Of a stretch of 11,089 nt of DNA, positions 1-6,875 are shown one piece after another. Under the pieces are notes generated by a model. That model saw only the letters and a list, made by a program, of their open reading frames with translations. It did not search any database and was not told the origin of the DNA. The stretch comes from Desulfobacteraceae bacterium. Lineage in GTDB: Bacteria; Desulfobacterota; Desulfobacteria; Desulfobacterales; Desulfobacteraceae. The stretch is taken from NCBI GenBank assembly GCA_023140455.1, contig JAGLLQ010000184.1, positions 1 to 11,089 of the forward strand. Direction: 5' to 3'. The first letter of the stretch is position 1. Each line of letters opens with the position of its first letter. A program made the translations under genes and the position numbers.

Positions 1-300
1 GAAATTAAAAGAGTCAGAGACTTCCTTGGGGAAAAATATTACTCTCATAATTATAATAAAGAGCTTGGGGTAGTTTATAAAAGTCAAAATAGAATTAAAG
101 ATGAGGACGCACAGATAAAAAGCAGTGATATTGAGAATCCGTTGATAGAATACTATACACATATAAATAAGCACCATAAAAGAGGTGACGGTATTCTTGT
201 AATTATTCCGGTAACCTTTAAAAATGTAATATGCACTATAATGAAATATATGAAGTTTAAATTGAAAAGCAGTATAAATAATTTAATTAAAATCCAATAA
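1..300 (+). CDS. C-terminal end of an unrecognised protein (5' truncated)
   Basis: An open frame enters from the left edge and stops at TAA 298-300, giving 99 residues with no internal stop. Codon use is A+T-rich like the next gene. The visible part is polar and lysine-rich, with one short hydrophobic strand (GILVIIPVTF, about residues 66-75) and a basic tail ending in KIQ. I recognise no family motif. The gene lies 24 bases before the start of the enolase/hydrolase fusion, on the same strand and with no terminator between them, so the two are probably cotranscribed. An acyltransferase of the GNAT type was considered because such genes accompany some enolase-superfamily racemases, but the visible residues do not show it. 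That it is a coding end is fairly sure; its function is unknown. Confidence 0.6.
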   Translation, partial: EIKRVRDFLGEKYYSHNYNKELGVVYKSQNRIKDEDAQIKSSDIENPLIEYYTHINKHHKRGDGILVIIPVTFKNVICTIMKYMKFKLKSSINNLIKIQ

Positions 301-310
301 GTTTATATTA

Positions 311-316
311 GAGGAG
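311..316 (+). promoter_or_regulatory. Shine-Dalgarno site that decides the start of the fusion gene
   Basis: GAGGAG lies 8 bases before ATG 325 but only 2 bases before the in-frame ATG at 319. The spacing favours 325 as the true start, which removes two residues (Met-Pro) from the longest reading. Confidence 0.6.
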
Positions 317-324
317 AAATGCCT

Positions 325-2358
325 ATGCCTGCCCAACCTATTGATATAAGTGTGTATGCATTGGAGTCAACATTAAAAAGAACAATCCGTCATGCTGCTG
401 CTACAAGAGATGCAGGAGAAAGCCTTTGGGTTAAAGCTGAGAGGAATGGAATTGTTGGATATGGTGAAGGCTGCCCAAGATCTTACGTGGCAGGTGACTC
501 GTTAGGTTCGAGTATAGCATGGGTTAAAAATAATTTTTCAACTCAACAAATTAAATTTAATGGAATGGAAGATGTTGAACAATGGGGAAATGAAAATAGC
601 GCAGAAATCGACAAGTACCCTTCAGCATGGTGTGCAGTTGAAATGGCATTGCTTGATATTTTTGCCCAAGAGCAAGGCTGTATGATTGAAGAACTGCTTG
701 GAATTAAAAATTATAAACTTCGTGGATATTACACTGCAGTTTTAGGTGATGATAAAACATGGAAATACACAGACCTTGTTGATAAATATTTGATTCGCGG
801 GTTTACAGATTTTAAAATTAAATTAAATGGCAGGCTTGAACGTGATAAACAAAAACTTGAAATACTGGATAGCTTATGTACCCAGCATAATGTTAAAGAT
901 ATACGTATTCGTTTAGATGCAAATAATTTATGGAAAGGTCAATGCAAGGAAGCTATTAAACATATAAAAGCTCTTGGGGGACAAATATTTGCATTGGAAG
1001 AGCCAGTGGGTGCAAGGGATATCATTGATATAAGCAGCGCCTGTATTGAAACAGGTCTCCCGATCATTCTGGACGAAAGCCTGTGCACTTTGAATGATCT
1101 TCAGCAATATGAAAATGTTCATGGTAATTTTATAGCTAATATAAAGGTTTCCAGAGTTGGTGGTCTTATACGTGCTTTAAGAATAATTAAGATATTGAAA
1201 AACATGGGTTGGTCCATAATTATTGGCTGCCATGTTGGTGAAACATCTTTATTGACAAGAGCCGGGATGGTTGTTGCGTCTGCGGCTGGGGAGAACCTGA
1301 TCGCCCATGAGGGAGCTTTTGGCGATTACCTTGTTGAACGAGAACCTGTAGAGCCAATGTTAAAATTTTCTCGTTTTGGAGCATTAGACTTAACTATTCC
1401 CTATTATTATGTAAATGTTCATGGCCTTAACTTAGTATCGGCTGAAAACTGGAATATTGGTTTTGGTATGAAATGCAGAACTCCTTTAGTACCAGATGAT
1501 GGCTCACCAAAGATTGATTTTTTGAGAATGAAAGATAATTATAAGATTCATTATCGTAGATGGGGCAAAGATAAAGGTGATGATGCAATAATGATTTTGC
1601 ATGGCGGAATGAGTCATTCAGGATGGCAGGCACCATTAGCCCAAAAATTGTGTTCAATATCATCAGAGACCAGTGTAATTGCAGTCGATCGCAGAGGGTG
1701 CGGCTTAAATAAAAATAGAGGGGACCTTGGGACTCTTCAATTACTTATTGATGATATAATACAACATGTTGAATTTTTAAAAAAATCATTTAAGCGTGTC
1801 CACCTGGCAGGTTGGTGCCAGGGAGCTCAATTTGTGTCTGTTGCAGCAGCCAGGCTTTCAGAAGAACTCTCAAGCCTTATTCTATTAACCCCTGGATTTT
1901 TCTGGAATGAACGATTTAGGTCAGTTCTACGTATATCAGAAAAAATAATTCTGGAGATGATTTCAGAGTTTAACATTAAGCCGGAACGTAATCATGCCTG
2001 CATTCCAGTTCCTATGGAAGCAACGGATTTTACATTCATTGAAGATTGGATAGATTATATTGAGAATGATGATTTAAAAACAACAATGTTAACATTAAAG
2101 TCAGTAAGTTTAATGGATGAAATTCAGGAATTATCCTGGACAGAGACGTTAAAAATTAATTTGCCCTTATTATCTGTAATTGCGAAAAATGACAGAATTG
2201 TCGATAATTCTAAAGTAGAACAATTGATTAAGCTTCTATCTAATCGTGGAAAAGCAAACAGGATAGTTTCTTTTGAAAGCGGACATGCAATTCAATTTGA
2301 AAAGGCAGATGAAACAGCCCGGGCAATTATTGACTTCATAGAAAATATCAAAGGATGA
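325..2358 (+). CDS. Enolase-superfamily (MLE-type) enzyme fused to an alpha/beta hydrolase
   Basis: This 677-residue protein joins two enzymes. Residues about 1-125 form the enolase-superfamily cap and about 130-355 the barrel. All residues of the muconate-lactonizing subgroup are present: the KxK pair K164/K166, metal ligands D198 (RLDAN), E225 (EEP) and D250 (DES), and the opposite acid/base K274 (IKVSRVGG). The subgroup includes cycloisomerases, o-succinylbenzoate synthase, N-acylamino-acid racemases and dipeptide epimerases; I cannot choose among them. Residues about 395-677 are an alpha/beta hydrolase with an oxyanion HGG (426-428), a nucleophile elbow G-W-C-Q-G with C498, and probable D623 and H654. 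A Cys nucleophile is unusual in this fold but known in dienelactone hydrolase and PHA synthase. There is no signal peptide, so it should be cytoplasmic. The fusion suggests that the hydrolase acts on the product or precursor of the barrel reaction. Domain calls are strong; the substrate is unknown. Confidence 0.85.
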   Translation: MPAQPIDISVYALESTLKRTIRHAAATRDAGESLWVKAERNGIVGYGEGCPRSYVAGDSLGSSIAWVKNNFSTQQIKFNGMEDVEQWGNENSAEIDKYPSAWCAVEMALLDIFAQEQGCMIEELLGIKNYKLRGYYTAVLGDDKTWKYTDLVDKYLIRGFTDFKIKLNGRLERDKQKLEILDSLCTQHNVKDIRIRLDANNLWKGQCKEAIKHIKALGGQIFALEEPVGARDIIDISSACIETGLPIILDESLCTLNDLQQYENVHGNFIANIKVSRVGGLIRALRIIKILKNMGWSIIIGCHVGETSLLTRAGMVVASAAGENLIAHEGAFGDYLVEREPVEPMLKFSRFGALDLTIPYYYVNVHGLNLVSAENWNIGFGMKCRTPLVPDDGSPKIDFLRMKDNYKIHYRRWGKDKGDDAIMILHGGMSHSGWQAPLAQKLCSISSETSVIAVDRRGCGLNKNRGDLGTLQLLIDDIIQHVEFLKKSFKRVHLAGWCQGAQFVSVAAARLSEELSSLILLTPGFFWNERFRSVLRISEKIILEMISEFNIKPERNHACIPVPMEATDFTFIEDWIDYIENDDLKTTMLTLKSVSLMDEIQELSWTETLKINLPLLSVIAKNDRIVDNSKVEQLIKLLSNRGKANRIVSFESGHAIQFEKADETARAIIDFIENIKG

Positions 2359-2361
2359 AAA

Positions 2362-2769
2362 TTATTTTCCTCTGGTTATAAATTTTCGATAAGCAAACAT
2401 TGCAATCAATGCCCAGACAACAGTTCGTAAAATCATAGCTCCAACTGTACGGGCTTGATACAATTCTCCATTAAGGATGTGAAATCCCAAAAGAGCAAAT
2501 ACCACAATAGTTGCAACAACAATAAAAATAGATATCCATACTGCCCAATGTTTTTGCATGAATATGCCAGCACCTGCTAAAAGATAAGCAAATCCTGCGA
2601 GAAAATTAAACCAGACCACAAATGGGATGTAGTTGCCGGCATTTTCTCGAGCAATACCATCAAAAAATAAAACAGACCCGCCAGACTTTATGGTAAGTAA
2701 CCCAAATACAATTGCCGTGACAGTCGTAATCCAAATTCCTATTGATTTATCTGATTTCATAGAGGTCAT
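2362..2769 (-). CDS. Small four-helix inner-membrane protein of unknown function, last gene of the hcp operon
   Basis: This 135-residue protein has four hydrophobic segments at about residues 10-28, 48-71, 76-97 and 107-127, a short polar N-terminus and a basic C-terminal end (YRKFITRGK), so it should be an inner-membrane protein. It resembles DoxX-like and other small uncharacterised four-helix families, but I see no diagnostic motif. The ATG at 2767-2769 overlaps the TGA of the gene before it (ATGA), which argues for translational coupling and for this start; an in-frame ATG three codons later is the alternative. Its stop lies only 3 bases from the stop of the convergent fusion gene. Placement suggests a role linked to the Hcp redox system, but no cysteine or heme-binding motif supports electron transfer directly. 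Confidence 0.75.
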   Translation of the reverse strand: MTSMKSDKSIGIWITTVTAIVFGLLTIKSGGSVLFFDGIARENAGNYIPFVVWFNFLAGFAYLLAGAGIFMQKHWAVWISIFIVVATIVVFALLGFHILNGELYQARTVGAMILRTVVWALIAMFAYRKFITRGK

Positions 2770-3554
2770 ATCTCAATTTGATCAATGGATGTCAGAAGAT
2801 GTGAAAATCTTTGACCATTTTTTGAATTCTTTTTATAAAATTTTATACACTTTTTAACAATGTCTAATACTTGATCATGACTGTGAAGATGCTGAATTTC
2901 CATTGCAAGTCTTGGATGGCGCCCAAGTTTTCCTCCGAGCAATACTCTATAACCCTTTTCTTTTTCGATTATTGTCCCACTGGGGCAAACATTGATGCAT
3001 TTTTTACACATCAGACATTGATCAAAATTAATATCAGGTTTTTCGTCTTCTTCATTCAATGTAATTGCATTTTCATCACATACTTCAACACAGGCATTAC
3101 AAAGGGTGCATTCCTCTTCAGATAAACCAGGGAGTACGGCTCCAATAATGCCAATATCACCGATTTGAGGCCTTGAACATGCGTTGGGGCAGTCAGATAA
3201 AGAAACTCTGAATTCATGATGGAATTTTAAACCGGTCTTTACATTCTCTTTTAAAAAGCCAAGAATATCTGCTTTTTCAAAGATTGTTTCAATATCCTTG
3301 GCAAGTTCAGCACAGGGATTTGCAGAGTTAGGACAGCCTGAGCCCCCAAAACAGGTAGTGATTTCAAACCCTTTGACCTCTTTTTCCATCCCGCCTTTGG
3401 ATAAGAACTTTTCTTTTAGCTCATTCACATCTGTCAGTTCAACAGATGCCTTCCCCTTTTCTCCAGCATAAGTCTCAACCTTTTTTTTAACTTTTTTCCT
3501 TACAAAGAAAGGTACCTTTTTTAAGGCCTGGTCTGCTTCACTTGACCATTTCAT
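2766..3554 (-). CDS. PCP_red / sulfite-nitrite reductase [4Fe-4S] module / 2x[4Fe-4S] ferredoxin protein
   Basis: This 262-residue protein has three parts. Residues about 1-50 (MKWSSEADQALKKVPFFVR...) match the small PCP_red domain. Residues about 60-140 carry the sulfite/nitrite reductase Fe-S signature C68-x5-C74 and C122-x3-C126 (SLSDCPNACSRPQIGDIG), which normally holds a [4Fe-4S] cluster bridged to siroheme. Residues 149-190 hold two ferredoxin motifs, C149/C152/C155/C159 and C180/C183/C186/C190. It lacks the additional N-terminal ferredoxin-like half-domain of large sulfite reductases, so it resembles the small anaerobic sulfite reductases and AsrC-like proteins. It is probably cytoplasmic and could reduce sulfite, nitrite or another small oxide, or only relay electrons. 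Its ATG overlaps the TGA of the preceding ferredoxin gene and no good Shine-Dalgarno is seen, so translation is probably coupled. The domain calls are strong; the substrate is inferred only from the hcp context. Confidence 0.85.
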   Translation of the reverse strand: MKWSSEADQALKKVPFFVRKKVKKKVETYAGEKGKASVELTDVNELKEKFLSKGGMEKEVKGFEITTCFGGSGCPNSANPCAELAKDIETIFEKADILGFLKENVKTGLKFHHEFRVSLSDCPNACSRPQIGDIGIIGAVLPGLSEEECTLCNACVEVCDENAITLNEEDEKPDINFDQCLMCKKCINVCPSGTIIEKEKGYRVLLGGKLGRHPRLAMEIQHLHSHDQVLDIVKKCIKFYKKNSKNGQRFSHLLTSIDQIEI

Positions 3555-4291
3555 GGAAGGATTGCACCCTGTGAGCTTATTACTATTTTCTTAACAGGGA
3601 TATCTTTTCCAGACAGATCCATTGCTTTTTGAACAATCACAGGCATTGCTGAACAACAGGGAACTTCCATTACAAGTACTGTTATGCTTTTAAGATCAGA
3701 AGTTTTAAAAATCTCTGCAAATTTTTCAATATATTCTTCAGCATTGTCAAATTTGGGGCATCCGATCATCACGACTTTATCTTTAAGGAAATCTGTGTGA
3801 AAAGTAGGGTAGGCAACAGGAACACAATCAGCAGCTATAAGAAGGTCTGCACCCTTGAGAAATGGTGCTCCAACAGGAACAAGTTTTATCTGAACAGGCC
3901 AATGACCAAGGCATGAATCTGTATTGGCTTTTGTCATTTGTGTCATTGGTTTGTTTGCACAATCACATGCAGTCTCTGAGCTAAGAAAAGTCTCTATGAC
4001 ATTTGACTTGCATCCGCATACATGAGGTTCTGCTTCTTCCTTCTCCTGTTTTTGTTTTTTTAACAGTTCTTCAACTGCTACTTCATCAAATTCGTCTGCT
4101 TCTCTTTCTATTATGTGCAAGGCATCCTGAGGGCAATCACCAATACATGCACCAAGGCCGTCACAATATTTATCAGCAATTACTTTTGCTTTACCGTCAA
4201 TTATTTGAATAGCACCTTCAGCACAGGCAAGTACACATTGACCGCATCCATCACAAAGGTCTTCATCTATTTCAATTATTTTTCTTTTCAT
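3551..4291 (-). CDS. Cysteine-rich ferredoxin-like protein of the hcp operon
   Basis: This 246-residue protein begins with a ferredoxin domain. Motif one is complete (C13, C16, C19, C23). Motif two reads CDGLGACIGDCP (C43, C49, C53) and has Leu46 where the second cysteine of a standard motif would stand, so one cluster may be [3Fe-4S] or have a non-cysteine ligand. A charged linker (about 66-90, rich in Glu and Lys) leads to a second domain with further cysteine groups: C92/C94, C109/C111, C127, C156, C178 and C212/C213. Proteins of this layout are, to my knowledge, often found next to hcp in anaerobes, and an electron-donor role for Hcp is the simplest guess. A Shine-Dalgarno AAGGAA (4299-4304) is 7 bases from the ATG, inside the end of the preceding HD gene. 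It is cytoplasmic; the role of the C-terminal domain is unknown. Confidence 0.85.
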   Translation of the reverse strand: MKRKIIEIDEDLCDGCGQCVLACAEGAIQIIDGKAKVIADKYCDGLGACIGDCPQDALHIIEREADEFDEVAVEELLKKQKQEKEEAEPHVCGCKSNVIETFLSSETACDCANKPMTQMTKANTDSCLGHWPVQIKLVPVGAPFLKGADLLIAADCVPVAYPTFHTDFLKDKVVMIGCPKFDNAEEYIEKFAEIFKTSDLKSITVLVMEVPCCSAMPVIVQKAMDLSGKDIPVKKIVISSQGAILP

Positions 4292-4293
4292 TT

Positions 4294-5028
4294 TTATTTT
4301 CCTTCTATCAGAACCTGTTTAGCTAATTTTTTGCCAGAGGCTGTCATAAGTATTCTGTCTAATTTTTTTTCAAATTTACTTGTATCCAGATCTTCCTTCC
4401 CATTACAACCCACCATGTTAGTAATCATGTCTGCATCGTACAGGCATTTAAAATTCAAGGTTTCATTTTCATTTGGATGATGGTGGTGCCCAACAATATC
4501 ACACACTTCTTTGATTATTTCTTCTTTAGTGTCTAATTTTTCAAGGATCTCTTTTGCAACTGGCGGACCTTCTAACTCCTGGTACTTGGCCGCAGAAGAG
4601 TTGTGTTTTTCTTCAGCATTTTTAATGCCAATATCATGGAGATAAGCTGCACACATAAGCACAGCCATGTTTGCCTTTTCTCCTTTGCCTATTTTCTCAG
4701 CATAATTTGCCACTTTAGTTGCATGACCTATCCTTTTGAAATCCGTATGAAAATATCGTTTCATTTCTACTCCGACTCTGTCCTTTAATAAATCCTGGCG
4801 ATTCGCCAGGAATTCTTCAGGCAATGTACCAAGACATTGTTCAGCAAATTGACAATAGGAGGCACAACCAAAATCCATCTTAGGGTTGACAATTTTTTCT
4901 TTGCAACCCGGGCATCTTCGGGTTGCATCATCTTTGAAAAATTCCATGAGATGTCCGCATTTTGGGCATTCACTTTCAAAAATTGCATTTTCATTCCAGT
5001 ATTGGGTGTCTTGTCCAGGGCATTGCAT
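4294..5028 (-). CDS. HD-domain phosphohydrolase-like protein with N-terminal zinc ribbon
   Basis: With the ATG at 5026-5028 the protein has 244 residues. The same frame can be read back to a TTG at 5046, but the later ATG is preceded by a perfect AGGAGG at 5-base spacing, which decides the start. A zinc-ribbon-like motif (C21-x2-C24 and C39-x2-C42) is followed by a second cysteine group (C55, C59, C65). From about residue 95 comes an HD domain: H102 (RIGHA), the H131-D132 pair (AAYLHDIGI), a histidine run at 181-184 (IVGHHHH) and D198/D200 (LYDADMI). HD proteins are metal-dependent phosphohydrolases acting on nucleotides or phosphate esters; the substrate cannot be read here. It lies between hcp and the ferredoxin gene, 2 bases from the latter, so it belongs to the same operon. 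A regulatory nucleotide or RNA-related role is possible but unproven. Confidence 0.85.
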   Translation of the reverse strand: MQCPGQDTQYWNENAIFESECPKCGHLMEFFKDDATRRCPGCKEKIVNPKMDFGCASYCQFAEQCLGTLPEEFLANRQDLLKDRVGVEMKRYFHTDFKRIGHATKVANYAEKIGKGEKANMAVLMCAAYLHDIGIKNAEEKHNSSAAKYQELEGPPVAKEILEKLDTKEEIIKEVCDIVGHHHHPNENETLNFKCLYDADMITNMVGCNGKEDLDTSKFEKKLDRILMTASGKKLAKQVLIEGK

Positions 5029-5033
5029 GGGCA

Positions 5034-5039
5034 CCTCCT
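5034..5039 (-). promoter_or_regulatory. Strong ribosome binding site of the HD-domain gene
   Basis: On the minus strand this reads AGGAGG, 5 bases before the ATG at 5026-5028. It sits downstream of the intercistronic hairpin, so the HD gene has its own strong initiation signal despite being the second gene of the operon. Confidence 0.75.
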
Positions 5040-5084
5040 GTTTCAATTCTTTATTTGTGTTGGGTTTAAATCAGATGTTTCAGG

Positions 5085-5115
5085 CCGGAGCATGGAAATC
5101 AAGTCCATGCTCCGG
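5085..5115 (-). terminator. 12-bp perfect stem-loop between hcp and the rest of the operon
   Basis: CCGGAGCATGGA (5085-5096) pairs fully with TCCATGCTCCGG (5104-5115) around a 7-base loop. It begins 16 bases after the hcp stop codon in the direction of transcription. No run of T follows on the minus strand (CCTGAAACATC comes next), so it is not a classic intrinsic terminator. It more likely acts as a partial terminator or as a 3' stabiliser of the hcp message, making hcp more abundant than the four genes after it. The pairing is seen directly; the role is inferred. Confidence 0.6.
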
Positions 5116-5131
5116 TAAGGTTTGAGGTTGG

Positions 5132-6775
5132 TTATTTACCTTCCATCATTGCAGCAATATCTGAATCAGCATCTGTAATAGGTTTAATATCAAAATTTTC
5201 AACAAGAACATTCAGCACTGTTGGAGAAACAAAAGCAGGGAGTGTTGGCCCAAGTCTAATACCTTTTACACCCAAATGAAGAAGTGCAAGAAGGACGATA
5301 ACTGCTTTTTGCTCATACCAGCCAATATCAAAAGATAAAGGCAAATCATTAATATGTTCAAGACCAAAAACTTCCTGTAACTTAAGGGCTATAACAACAA
5401 GAGAATAGCAATCGTTACATTGACCTGCATCAAGTACTCTTGGGATACCGCCGATGTCACCAAGATCAAGTTTGTTGTATCTGTATTTTGCACAACCTGC
5501 TGTTAAGATGATAGTATCTTTTGGAAGTTTTTCTGCAACTTCTGTAAAGTATGCTCTTCCTTTCTGACGGCCGTCGCATCCAGCCATTACTATGAAACGT
5601 TTTATTGCACCGGATTTTACTGCATCAACCACCTTGTCTGCAAGAGCAAGTACCTGGTTGTGGGCAAATCCACCTACGATTTTACCAGTTTCAATTTCAG
5701 TAGGAGCAGCACATTTTTTTGCTCGTTCAATAATTTGAGAAAAATCTTTTGCGCCACCACTTGGTCGATCTTCTATATTTACAGCACCAGGGAAAGATAC
5801 TACACCGGTTGTGAATATTCTATCAAGGTATGTATTTTTCTTTTTCATGGGAACTATACAGTTTGTAGTCATGAGAATTGCGCCATTAAATGACTCAAAA
5901 TCTTCATTCTGATGCCACCATGAACTTCCATAGTTGCCTTTAAGATGTTCATATTTTTTAAAAGCAGGGTAATATTGGGCTGGCAGCATTTCTCCATGGG
6001 TGTATACATCAACTCCTGTTCCTTCAGTTTGTTTCAGAAGCTCTTCCATGTCTTTTAAGTCATGGCCACTGATAAGGATTCCAGGATTTGTGCCTACGCC
6101 AAGATCAACTTCTGTAAGTTCAGGATGACCATAAGCCCCTGTGTTGGCTCCATCCAGAGTTGCCATGGTAGTTACACCGACTTCTCCTGCTTTAAGTACC
6201 ATTGCAACCATTTCGTCTACAGAAAGATCTTCTGTTGTGGATGCAAGAGCTTCAAAAAGGAAATCATATATTTCATCTTTTTCAGATCCTAATACTGCAG
6301 CATGCTCAGCATATGCAGCAATACCTTTTAATCCTAGAATCAGTAGCTCTCTTAGAGATCGTACATCTTCATTTTCTGTAGCAAGGACACCAATTGTTTC
6401 AGCTTTAGCCGCAAAATCATCTTCATTATCAGAGTACCATGTAGCACTGTCATGAAGATCAGAGCCTATTTTGTCTTTTACGCTATCAAATAATTCTTTT
6501 TTTACTGCCTGGGCATCTTTGATCCATTTAACCAGATCAGCATCATTAAAATTTGCATTGGTAATGGTTGTAAAAAGAGCTTTTGAAACAAAAAAACCTG
6601 CATTTGAAGGTGTTGCTCCACCCGCTGCTTTTGCAGCTTTCGCAATTACACCGATCCCTTTTAAATTAAAAATTAAAAGATCCTGAAGACCAGCAGTACT
6701 TCCTTCCTTTCCGCAAACTCCTTTAATTGTACAGCCTTGATTTTTAGCTGTTTCCTGACATTGAAAACAAAACAT
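5132..6775 (-). CDS. hcp: Hybrid-cluster protein (hydroxylamine reductase / NO reductase), class I
   Basis: This 547-residue protein is the hybrid-cluster protein, close to the usual 540-555. The N-terminal cluster ligands C3, C6, C15 and C21 have the spacing of the anaerobe-type class I proteins. All ligands of the hybrid Fe-S-O cluster are present: H238 (SGHD), E262 (HGEM), C306 (TTNC), C400 (MAGCDG, the persulfide cysteine), C428 (TAGCAKY), C453 (GQCND), E488 and K490 (WYEQK). It is cytoplasmic. The family reduces hydroxylamine in vitro and in cells works on nitric oxide, with a protein S-nitrosylation role shown in E. coli. It is the first gene of the operon, with a good Shine-Dalgarno (AGGAG, 8 bases before the ATG), a perfect -10 box and an FNR-like site upstream. 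No Hcr-type reductase is seen here; the ferredoxin-like proteins after it may replace it. Confidence 0.97.
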   Translation of the reverse strand: MFCFQCQETAKNQGCTIKGVCGKEGSTAGLQDLLIFNLKGIGVIAKAAKAAGGATPSNAGFFVSKALFTTITNANFNDADLVKWIKDAQAVKKELFDSVKDKIGSDLHDSATWYSDNEDDFAAKAETIGVLATENEDVRSLRELLILGLKGIAAYAEHAAVLGSEKDEIYDFLFEALASTTEDLSVDEMVAMVLKAGEVGVTTMATLDGANTGAYGHPELTEVDLGVGTNPGILISGHDLKDMEELLKQTEGTGVDVYTHGEMLPAQYYPAFKKYEHLKGNYGSSWWHQNEDFESFNGAILMTTNCIVPMKKKNTYLDRIFTTGVVSFPGAVNIEDRPSGGAKDFSQIIERAKKCAAPTEIETGKIVGGFAHNQVLALADKVVDAVKSGAIKRFIVMAGCDGRQKGRAYFTEVAEKLPKDTIILTAGCAKYRYNKLDLGDIGGIPRVLDAGQCNDCYSLVVIALKLQEVFGLEHINDLPLSFDIGWYEQKAVIVLLALLHLGVKGIRLGPTLPAFVSPTVLNVLVENFDIKPITDADSDIAAMMEGK

Positions 6776-6837
6776 GATATTCTCTCCTTTAAGTAATTAG
6801 TTACAAATAATACATCTTTACTTCTTGATGTAAACTT

Positions 6838-6843
6838 ATTATA
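6838..6843 (-). promoter_or_regulatory. -10 box (TATAAT) of the hcp promoter
   Basis: The minus strand reads exactly TATAAT here, about 62 bases before the hcp ATG. No good -35 hexamer stands 17 bases upstream; that place is occupied by the FNR-like palindrome. This is what an activator-dependent promoter looks like. The site centre is 24.5 bases from the hexamer, about 5 fewer than in a textbook class II FNR promoter, so the real -10 may be slightly shifted, or the factor may act differently. Confidence 0.5.
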
Positions 6844-6859
6844 AAAAAGAATCTAATTC

Positions 6860-6875
6860 CTTGACTTGGATCAAG
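6860..6875. promoter_or_regulatory. FNR/HcpR-like operator, CTTGA-N6-TCAAG
   Basis: The 16-base CTTGACTTGGATCAAG has perfect 5-bp inverted arms. Its core TTGAC-N4-ATCAA differs from the FNR consensus TTGAT-N4-ATCAA at one base. It lies just upstream of the hcp -10 box and between hcp and a divergent Crp/Fnr regulator whose recognition helix fits TTGA half-sites. The likely function is NO-responsive control of hcp and possibly of the regulator itself. Confidence 0.7.

Noticed and set aside
325..2358. Assignment of the fusion as MenC-MenH (menaquinone synthesis)
   Set aside because: The hydrolase has a Cys elbow rather than the MenH Ser motif, and no other menaquinone gene is visible.
2777..2784. 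TTGATCAA resembling an FNR site
   Set aside because: It lies inside the coding region of the sulfite-reductase-like gene and has no N4-6 spacing between half-sites.
2871..3125. 84-codon plus-strand frame inside the sulfite-reductase-like gene
   Set aside because: Antisense shadow; the minus-strand frame carries the two ferredoxin motifs there.
4115..4480. 121-codon plus-strand frame opposite the ferredoxin and HD genes
   Set aside because: It lies antisense to two genes with clear protein motifs, spans their junction, has no ribosome site and shows no family resemblance.
6141..6455. 104-codon plus-strand frame inside hcp
   Set aside because: It is a Ser/Ala-rich shadow of the hcp coding frame, which has every expected ligand residue.
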